64,000 nucleotides of DNA, from the NCBI RefSeq assembly GCF_029873635.1, contig NC_080420.1, positions 32,107,032 through 32,171,031 of the forward strand, given 5' to 3'. Position 1 is the stretch's first letter. Each line of letters begins with the position of its first letter. Below, one piece after another: positions 56,110 through 64,000 of this stretch. The notes beneath the pieces were generated by a model. It ran no database searches and was not told the origin of the DNA. It was given only the letters and a program-made list of their open reading frames with translations. The DNA is from Malania oleifera (lineage: Eukaryota > Streptophyta > Magnoliopsida > Santalales > Ximeniaceae). The position numbers were made by a program, and so were the translations under genes.

Positions 56110-59100
56110 TCCGTCTAAGGATAAATGGTACTTGGACAGTGGATGTTCAAGGCATATGATGGGAAATAAATTTAAGTTCTCTTCTTTCACTCAAAAGGAT
56201 GGAGGATTTGTAACCTTCGGTGACAATGTAAAAGGCAAGATCATCGGAATTGGTAAAATAGGTAAAGACTCTTTACTTACCATAGATGATGTCTTGTTAG
56301 TAGAAGGTAATTTATTAAGCATTAGTCAACTTAGCGACCAAGGATTTGAAATAATATTTAAGAAAGACAAATGCATAAATCAGAATTCTAAGCATCATAA
56401 GACACTATTCATTGCACATAGAATGAACAATGTATATTGCATAAACCTTGATAGCTTGATCTCTCAAGATATAACTTGCTTAGCTGCCATGAGTGAAAAT
56501 AGTTTGCTTTGGCATAAGAGGCTAGGACATGCTAGCATGGATCTTATATCCAAGCTTTCTAAAAAGAATTTAGTTAAAGGCTTGCCTAACCCCAAATTTG
56601 TCAAAGATAAAGTGTGTGATTCTTGTTAACTAGGAAAACAAATCAAGAAAAGCTTCAAAAAGAAGAAACATATATCAACTAGTAGACTCCTAGAACTCAT
56701 ACACTTAGACTTGTTTGGTCCTACTAGAACCCAAAACTTTGGAGGAAAACAATACGCCTTCATAATTGTTGCTGATTACTCAAGATACACATGTGTGCTG
56801 TTCTTAGCTAACAAAGAGGAAGCTTGCAACTTATTAATCACTCTATGTAAGAAGCTTCAAAATGAGAAAGGGTATAATGTCTCAAACCTTAGAAGTGACC
56901 AAGGAAGAGAATTTAAGAATCAAGACGTTGAAAAACTTTGCAATGAACATGACATAAATTACAACTTTTCAGCACCTGGAACCCCACAACAAAATGAAGT
57001 TGTGGAAAGGAAAAATAGAACCCTACAAGATATGACAAGAACTATGCTTAATGAAAATAACTTACCCAAGTTTTTTTGGGCTGAAGCTATAAATACAGCT
57101 TGGCATATAATTAATAGGGTTTCCATTAGATCAAGTCTAAACAAGACATCCTATGAATTGTGGAAAGTAAGAAGACCTAACATAACTTACTTTCATGTCT
57201 TTGAATGTAACTGTTTTGTACTCAATAACAAAGACAACTTAGGAAAATTTGATGCTAAATCGGATGAAGGTATTTTCCTAGGATACTCCACAAATAGTAA
57301 ATCCTATAGGATTTATAACAAAAGAACACTCACCATAATTGAATCAATTCATGTAGACTTTGATGAATCAAATCCTTTTTCAAGAGAAGTCAAAAATGAA
57401 GAAAAAGATGATATGTTCAAAAAGGAGAATGAGATAGAAATCAAAGAAGAAAAGAAAATAAACGAAGAAAACCCAAAAGATGAACTTATAGAAAATCCAG
57501 AAATACCAAGAGAATAGAAGTATAAAAAAGATCACCTTCAAGAACAAATTATAGGTGAACCATCTAGAGGTGTGACTACTAGATCTTCTCTAAAGAACCT
57601 ATGCAATCACTGTGCATTCCTATCTCAAAATGAACCTAAAGATGTTGAAGAGGCCCTTAAGGATGAATCTTGGATAATTGCAATGCAAGAAGAATTAAAC
57701 CAATTTGAAAGAAGTAAAGTATGGCAATTAGTACCCAAACCTGAAAATCATTTGATCATAGGAACTAAATGGGTATTTATAAATAAAAAGGATGAGAATG
57801 ATATAATCATTAGAAACAAAGCTAGACTTATAGAGAAAGAGTATAACCAAGAAGAAGGGATAGACTATGATGAAACCTTTGCCCCTATAGCTAGAATGGA
57901 AGTTATAAGAATGCTATTAGCCTATGCTTCCTACAAAGAATTTAAGTTATACCAAATGGATGTCAAAAGTATATTCTTGAATGGGTATATTAGTGAAAAG
58001 GTATATGTTGAACAATCCCTTGGTTTTGAAAATATTGAAAATCCTAACCATGTATTTAGACTAACTAAGGCTTTGTATGGATTAAAACAGGTCCCTAGGG
58101 TTTAGTATGAAAGATTTAGTAGATTTCTAATTGAGAAAGGTTTTTCAAGAGGAAAAATTGATAGTACCTTGTTCATCAAAACTAAGGAAGATGACATACT
58201 TTTAATTCAAATCTACGTAGATGATATAATATTTGGTGCTATAAATGAACATCTGTGTAAAGAGTTAGCAAAGTGTATGCAAGAAGAATTTGAAATGAGC
58301 ATGATGGGGGAATTAAATTATTTTCTTGGGCTTCAAATCAAACAAGCAAAGAATGAGACTTTTATAAGTCAATCCAAATACATAAAAGAAATAATACAAA
58401 AATTCGGTATGGAAAATAGTAAACCTATAGGAACTCCTATGAGTACCACCATTAGCCTATACAAAGATGAAAAGGGAAAATCCCTAGACACAAAGCACTA
58501 TAGAGGTATGATTGGAAGTCTATTATATCTAATAGCTAGTAGACCCAACATAATGTTTAGTGTGTGTATATGTGCCCATTTTCAATCAGCACCTAAGGAA
58601 TCACACCTAATAGATTTTAAGAGAATCCTAAGATACTTAATAAGCACCATGGACCTAGGGCTGTGGTATCCTAAGGACACAGGTTTTGAAATGATCAGTT
58701 ATTCAGATGCGGACTATGCCGGTTGTAAGATAGATAGAAAAAGTACAAGTGGCACATGTCACTTCTTAGGAAGATCTTTAGTTTCTTGGTTCTCTAAGAA
58801 ACAAAACTTCGTGGCTTTGTCAATTGCTGAAACTGAATATGTAGTACCCCAGGAGTTTTTGTGCATAAACATTTTACATGAAACAACAATTAAGAGATTT
58901 CAATTTGAAATACACAACTATACCAATTAAGTGTGATAATAAGAGTGCGATTAATATATCTAAAAATCCTATTTCACACTCAAGAACCAAACACATTGAC
59001 ATAAGACACCACTTCCTAAGAGATCATGTTAAAAAAGAAGACATCATTCTAAAATTCATCAATACAAATGATCAATGGGCTGATATCTTCACTAAATCTC

Positions 59101-59168
59101 TTTTAGAAGATAGATTTATAACCATTAGAAGAGAGCTTGGTCTATTACATAGTGGAGAAACTAACTAA
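56110..59168 (+). pseudogene. Copia pol: protease, integrase, RT, RNase H, three stops
   Basis: One frame from 56132 to 58930, with stops at 56627 (TAA), 57515 (TAG) and 58103 (TAG), then a frameshift into the last part (58878-59168). Protease: LDSGCSRHM. GAG-pre-integrase: WHKRLGHAS and CDSC. Integrase core: HLDLFGP, LRSDQGREF, PQQNEVVERKNR, so D, D and E are present. RT: KWVFINKKDE, YQMDVKSIFLNG, LTKALYGLKQVPR and catalytic YVDD. RNase H: YSDADYAGCKIDRKSTSG, then KHIDIRHHFLRD and ADIFTKSL. Confidence 0.93.
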
Positions 59169-59192
59169 AAGGACAAAGCTTGAAGAAAAATC

Positions 59193-59345
59193 TACAGTCA
59201 ACCAACTGACTCTAAGGTCAACCGACTGACTGAAGCAGTTTTTTTTGGAATAGAGACCAGTCAGCCAACTGACCCTGAGGTTAGCCGATTGACTGATAGA
59301 GCAACCCTAGGCTTGTTTGTAGAACTCAAAGTTGTCAGTCAACTG
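59193..59345 (+). repeat. Internal copies of the copia dyad motif
   Basis: GTCAACCAACTGAC, GTCAACCGACTGAC, GTCAGCCAACTGAC, TTAGCCGATTGAC and GTCAGTCAACTGAC: about five sites of the U3 motif family, placed just after the pol stop. Confidence 0.8.
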
Positions 59346-59947
59346 ACCTAGGGTTTGTATTTTTGTGTGTTCTAAGTTTGTTTTGGCGTGCACTTTGATG
59401 ATACAACACTTAGCTTGGTTGCTTTCCTTATTTCTTGAAAAATAGATTCATGCTTATGTGATAAGCAATATGCTACATGTGTATGTTTTAAAATTGGTAT
59501 CTTGAAATCTTCAAAGAAAATGAAAATACAAATAATGTATGGCTCACTATACTTGTTTGAAAATCTGAGCTTAAAGTTATTAAGTATGATTTAGAAACAT
59601 GATTTTTGAAATGTCTTGACCATGTATGCTTATGATGGATCACATGAATAAATGAAAAATTGGCATCTATGAACGTATATTGGAATCCATGAATGTATCA
59701 ATTGGTATTACTTGGTTTTTGAGCAATAAAGCATACTTATGCGCATGTCATGATATTGATAATATTGTCATGATCTTGGATTTGAATGATGAAATATGAA
59801 TGCCACTATATATATAAAACATGCATGAATACTTGACTATTGTAGCACACTAAATATACTATTTTGTAATATATTGACAAATGTGTGGTCATTTGTTTAT
59901 TTGATTTTTTTACCCTCTTTGATTGATTTCAAAAGGGGGAGTAGTAT

Positions 59948-60115
59948 TTGAGCAAAAATAATTGAGCATGATATTTGAGCATGTTGAGCATGATATTTGA
60001 GAATAAAATAATTGAGCATGATATTGGAGCATGTTGAGCATGATATTTGAGAAAAAATAATTGAGCATGATTAAGCATGATATTTGAGCATGTTGAGCAT
60101 GATATTGAAAAATTC
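59948..60115 (+). repeat. Tandem TTGAGCATGATAT repeat
   Basis: About nine imperfect copies of GAGCATGATATTT/GAGCATGTT in a row. The minus-strand ORF 59910-60326 is a by-product of it. Confidence 0.85.
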
Positions 60116-60287
60116 GGGCATGAGATATGTAAAGGAGAAGTACATGATATTGTATGATTTTGAAATTGATCTTGAAACTACAAATTGTTAAAATGATGCT
60201 TATTGTAAGGGGGAGTAGAATAATGCTAGTTGTAAGGGGGAGTCTTTTTAAAGCGTACTCATATTTTTGCTCCTCATTTGTCATCAT

Positions 60288-60300
60288 AAAAAAGGGGGAG
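60288..60300 (+). other. Polypurine tract, copia element
   Basis: AAAAAAGGGGGAG, just before the 3' LTR. Three further GGGGGAG tracts lie upstream (about 59936, 60210, 60234), a known trait of SIRE-type elements. Confidence 0.85.
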
Positions 60301-60304
60301 ATTC

Positions 60305-62000
60305 TTGGCCTAAATGGGCTTTTCAATCTTGTTTTGATAATAACAAAATGAAGGATGCTTTAACATGTGTTGTTGAGTGATTTTATTTTGGGTGTAAGTA
60401 AAAGGACACTCACGGTTAATCATGGAAGTAAGATGGAGATCAATGTCAATCAAGTGAAAGTTTCTTAGTATAATGAAGTAATGAACGACAAATGAAGAGC
60501 TTAAAGGTCAAGCAGATCTTAAAAGTTAAAAGTGAACCTCAAGAGGCTGCAAGACTTAGTGATTAAGGAGATCATGCTTAGAAGGATATTTATAAGTACT
60601 TCAAAGTCATTACTATTTAGATATGTGAAACTCCTTAAAATACAAAGAATTAGAGACCAGCACTTGAAAGACTCTTGAAAATGTTTTTGAAAAGTGTCAA
60701 TTAAGTTTTTCAAGTAAACTAGATTTTTAAAGAAATCAAAAAAAGGAAAATATTTGAAAAAGAGGTTTACCCAGTCGACTGACTAGTTGAACTAAACATA
60801 CCTAGCCAATTGACAGTACTCAGCCGACTGACCAATTTTGAACGTGGTTCAGTCAGCCAACTGACATGAAACTTTTAATAAAGTTAACTGTCCAGCCGAC
60901 TGACTCAAATGAACTAAAAATGTCCAGCCGACTGACTATTTTGAAAGTCGTTCAGTCAGCCGACTGACAATTTATCTGAATTAATTTTTGAAAGTCAGAA
61001 TGGTGTCAGCCGCCTGTCCAGCCGACTGACTAGTGCAAAAATTGACTCAGTCGAGTGAGTCAGCCGATTGACTCTGCAGAGAATTTTCAATTTTCAAATA
61101 ACGGGAAGATTTCCCAAATTAATTCCTTAATTTAATATCTTTTGAAAAGTTACCTAAATGCTTCATGTTAAATGAGGAAACTTTTCTTTGAAAAAGTCTA
61201 TGAATACCTCCCTTGCTAAATGAAAAAAAACATCAAAGCAAAACACGATTTCTACACTAAAATTCTCCTAAAAGATCATTCTTGCTCACATCTTTTTTCT
61301 AGGGGAAAACTCTACGAAGTTGCTAGATTGATAAACAAGGGTTTGGTTCTAAGTTACATCTAGACTCCTTTTAAGAATCATTGGTGAATTATAAACCTTA
61401 AGCTTCCCATTATCTATTTAGTTTTGATTTTGAAGTACGATTTGGAATTTAACTTGTACAACCTGCTCTGTGTTTTGAGAATGTTTTTGTACACAGATCC
61501 ATTTCTTTCTACTTGATTTTTGACGGTTCAAGGCATTGTTAAATCATTGGACCAAGCATAAATCGTTGCTTGGAGAGGGTTCTCTTCCTGAAAAATAGGG
61601 TGATTATTGTAAAGTTTTTTGTTCCACCCGGAAGGAATAAGGTATAGTGAAATCCTTAGGTGGTTGAGCTAAGGCAAGGACGTAGACTGGGGTAAGTCGA
61701 ACCTCGTAAAAGTTGTGGTGTCACTTTCTTTCCCTTACTCTCTTTTAAATTTCAGCAAAGATATAAACTGCATGGATATTATAATTCTTTTAATTATAAA
61801 AACAACGTACATTGGAAATTAAATCAATCTACGTCTAATTTGTTCTTGGGCTTGCGGAAATTGAAAGAGAGAACGATGGTTAATCGATATTTTGCATAAA
61901 CCGTAAGGGAGTATGTTGATTGGTTAATAACCCAAAACCTATTAGATGAAGGTCTATTTAAATTCTGATCTTGAAAAAGAGTTTGGATGATAGTTTAATT
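60305..62000 (+). mobile_element. Copia element 3' LTR, 3' end missing
   Basis: Starts TTGGCCTAAATGGGC and follows the 5' LTR up to GAGTTTGGATGATAGTTTAATT. At about 62000 it breaks off into foreign sequence, so the last 270 bp or so (5' LTR equivalent about 53965-54267) are gone. Confidence 0.9.
60770..61075 (+). repeat. U3 dyad array in copia 3' LTR
   Basis: Counterpart of 52735-53035. It has a site absent from the 5' LTR (CAGCCGACTGACC near 60831) and lacks one of the duplicated CAGCCGACTGAC sites found at 52863/52883. Confidence 0.88.
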
Positions 62001-62062
62001 TGGGGCATAAGAAACCATTATTTGAGTTTTAAAAAATTTAAAATTTTTACCGTTAACAGTGT

Positions 62063-62367
62063 TTAGATGACTGAACTTTTGGGTTCAGTCTTCTGAAGTT
62101 CCTTAAAACTTTGAAAAATTGAACTGGACACAGGGTCAGACGTCTGAAGCATAAGTTTAGACTTTTGAAGTTCCTGTTTAGATGACTGAACTAACCATTC
62201 AGACGTCTGAATGTGTTCTGCCTGTTCCGTGTTTCAAAAATAAAATCTCCAGTCTTTTGAATTAAATCTTTAGACTTTTAAAGAAATTTTTCAAAACGTC
62301 TGAAGTAAAACTTTAGTTGTCTGAGGTGCTTCTTCAAACATCTGAGGATTCTCCTCAGTCGTCTGGA
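62063..62367 (-). repeat. U3 dyad array, TCAGACGTCTGA type
   Basis: About ten sites. Best copies are GTCAGACGTCTGAAG (62135) and TTCAGACGTCTGAA (62197). Decayed forms are TTTAGATGACTGAA, TTTAGACTTTTGAA and CTCAGTCGTCTGG. The consensus is a perfect palindrome with the centre ACGT. Confidence 0.88.
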
Positions 62368-62451
62368 TAGACCACTTTCAGAAATTTCAATTTTGTTTTC
62401 AAAAGTTTTTTTTGCTCTCTTTCTTTGATTAAATTTAAAACATTTTCCAAG

Positions 62452-64000
62452 TGTAGTCACCCTAATTTTTACCAAGCCTTTTTGAAAAGACCTGGTGTAA
62501 TAAAGTTGACTTTAAGTCTAATTAGAGTCCTGATTGTTCCAATTTTGAGTCTTTTTAATAACTAGAGTCCCATTCTAAAATCTCAATTATCTCAAGATGG
62601 TCTTACAATTTAGAGTCGAGTCTGGATATTCTAGGAAAAGCTTCTTGAGTCCTTCCTACTATAGTTATAAACTGAATTTTTCATAAGATTTATTCGCAAA
62701 ATCATATTGAACTGAGAACCCCGAATTTCAAAAATTTATCCTTCCCATTTTTTCAAAAATTAATAACACTAATAAGTCCCAAAAGTTCAAGTCGAGTCTT
62801 GGTGTGCTAGGAAATTTTCGTTCTTTGAGTCAAATTTCGAAATTAAGCAATGTGTTGTTAAAAGTTGAGCTTAAATGTTTAAATGACCCTTTCAAACTTT
62901 TAATGAGATTTTAATTGAGTGAGTACTTTAATTTAAAAATCGGGTTTCTGTTTAGATGTTAAATTTATGCTTCAATCACTAGGTTCTTTTAGGACAAAAT
63001 TGGTCAACATGTTTGATCAAAATTGGTCAATTTATTTGATCAAAATTGGTCAACATTAGGGGTACATGCATCATTCATTCAAGGAAGGCAGGTGTGCACA
63101 CATGCACACACAGACTTTTAAACATACTAAAAGGAAAGTTGTAGGCATACATAGGGAAATAAAACACAGCTAATAAGATGTACAAGTTAATGTTGCAGGA
63201 AAGAATTCCCGGGGTACATACAGGATACGTTAGCCAAAAAGAAAGCTAAAAAATCAAAAAATATAAATACAAAATAAAAATCAAAATGCAACAAGAAAAT
63301 GTCTTGCCCTCCACTCGTGGGCTGCCACCTGGAGCCTCCAAGTTTCTTGCGCACAAAAGCAACAACAATGAAAATGGAAAGTGAAATCACGTAAGAAGGA
63401 ATTATTCCCTAACGGTTCGTTAATGGAGGAATCGGTCGGAATAATCCACGTTGGAAGAGAGGAAGTGGCGCCTAGCACACTGCAAAGAAACCTCAGGGAA
63501 TACAACTACACCCTGCCCAAATTGAGAGAAGATTGAGCTTGTGAGAAAGAAAGAGTAAGATAGAATTCAGAACAAGGAAAACTTTGCCAAATTGCAGAGA
63601 GAAGAGAAGTAGAAAGCTTAGAAAACTTCTGCAAAAATTAGAAACAAAAAAAACAGAGAGAAAGAAGTTAAGAGCTAGAGAAGCTCTGCGGAGGCTGAGA
63701 GTCAGAAAAGAAAAAACTCAAAGCGAAAACTCTGAAAATTTTGAAAGCAGCAAAGACACCGCAAAAGTAGGGAGGTAGAGTACAGAGAGCTCACCACAAA
63801 GATAAGGAATTCCGGACGTACATACTCATATAGAGAAGGGAGAAGAAGATAGGAGAAGGAAAGGAGTTGGGTAAGAATCTAAGATCTATCCTTCTTGTTT
63901 TGTTCAAGTCCGTACAATTATTGCCTGTGTGAGTGTGAGTGCAAGTTCCCCCTCCCTGAATCTCTGAACCAAACCCCTGAAACTAGACCTTGAGCTCCAA
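62452..64000 (+). repeat. LTR-like sequence starting TGTAGTCACCC (TAT-like)
   Basis: Starts TGTAGTCACCCTAATTTTTA, matching 26558, and continues as non-coding DNA into a purine-rich stretch (about 63560-63870) like that of 27540-27780. A short tandem repeat of GATCAAAATTGGTCAA lies at 62996-63055. The ORF at 63584-63778 is low-complexity Arg/Lys and probably not a gene. It runs off the window. Confidence 0.55.

Larger units (their letters stand above)
59169..60287 (+). other. Copia 3' untranslated region, no env-like ORF
   Basis: Some SIRE/Maximus elements carry an extra ORF here; none is readable in this copy. It holds a dyad-motif cluster (59193-59345), a tandem repeat (59948-60115) and extra polypurine tracts at about 59932, 60207 and 60231. 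Confidence 0.75.
52264..62000 (+). mobile_element. Ty1/copia element, SIRE/Maximus-like, near complete
   Basis: LTRs at 52264-54267 and 60305 to about 62000 and a tRNA-iMet-type primer site. The order is gag, PR, IN, RT, RNase H, with integrase before RT, which defines copia. Long LTRs, a long gag and several polypurine tracts point to the SIRE/Maximus lineage. The pol region runs in one frame for 2.8 kb with only three stops, so it is less decayed than the gypsy elements. The 3' LTR lacks its last 270 bp or so, and the right-hand target duplication is lost with it. Confidence 0.92.
51291..62451 (-). mobile_element. Copia-type LTR (minus), split by the full copia element
   Basis: Left part 51291-52263, right part about 62001-62451. 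The plus-strand start TGAAAGTGAAGTAG, then GGGGGGTGAATTGGG, is the reversed 3' end of a copia LTR. The conserved CGAGGTTCGAC..GCCTACGTC block is at about 51812-51840. The right part holds the U3 side with a dyad array (62063-62367) and CCGTTAAC. It is cut at 62452 by the TGTAGTCACC LTR, so its true 5' end is missing. Confidence 0.7.

Noticed and set aside
59910-60326. Minus ORF as a possible env-like protein of the copia element
   Set aside because: It is antisense to the element and made of the GAGCATGATAT tandem repeat.
63584-63778. Arg/Lys-rich ORF near the right edge
   Set aside because: Low-complexity purine-rich LTR-like DNA; no family motif.
26558-64000. The two TGTAGNCACCC starts as the two LTRs of one giant element
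   Set aside because: Between them lie whole elements with their own ends, but no PBS, PPT or coding region linking the two. There is not enough evidence to pair them.
1-64000. tRNA, rRNA, snoRNA or organellar insertions
   Set aside because: I saw no cloverleaf, rRNA or plastid/mitochondrial gene text. Only the short tRNA-complementary primer sites are present. A tRNAscan or Rfam search could change this.

Overview
The window is nuclear DNA of a eudicot plant. It holds a split, spliced leucine-rich-repeat receptor kinase gene and a spliced F-box/FBD gene. These sit in AT-rich DNA packed with nested LTR retrotransposons, one LINE and many simple repeats. No bacterial, viral or organellar genes were seen. 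The species cannot be told from what I can see. Only two genes look functional: an 11-exon NSP-INTERACTING KINASE (NIK) type receptor kinase at 10181-13293 (+) and a 3-exon F-box/FBD protein at 15063-16583 (-). Their splice junctions give open proteins of 626 and 421 residues.

Layout. 1-7363: a decayed minus-strand Ty3/gypsy element (LTR piece, gag remnant, PBS, second LTR) whose right LTR is split by a copia solo LTR (3310-5079). 7364-7971: a TRIM-like element cut by that gypsy LTR. 7972-18611: the gene island. 18623-26494: a 5.7-kb L1-type LINE (-) with an 11-bp target duplication, split by a solo LTR (23202-25387, TSD TACCC). 26558 onward: a third LTR type, into which a second solo LTR (28050-30235, TSD GTTTA) and a large chromodomain gypsy element (30290-48559) have landed. 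A second chromodomain gypsy element (36216-44655) sits inside the integrase of the first. 48560-51290: unassigned repeats and another gypsy LTR fragment. 51291-62451: a minus copia LTR split by a near-complete SIRE/Maximus-like copia element (52264 to about 62000). 62452-64000: the start of a second LTR of the 26558 type.

The retroelements all carry stop codons, frameshifts or deletions, so none is autonomous as read. The order of insertion can be followed from interrupted reading frames and target duplications.

The most unusual signal is an architecture shared by unrelated LTR families. Just upstream of the TATA box, in U3, most carry an array of short dyad-symmetric motifs with a CpG at the centre. 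The motif differs by family: TTCGTCGACGAA in gypsy, TTCGGTCGACCGAA in the twin solo LTRs, GTCAGCCGACTGAC in the full copia element, TTCAGACGTCTGAA in the 62-kb LTR and TCAGGCGACTGA in the 3.8-kb LTR. A second shared feature of the gypsy elements is a probable leader intron. It runs from a donor inside the LTR to an acceptor a base or less before the gag start, and would remove U5 and the primer-binding site from the mRNA.
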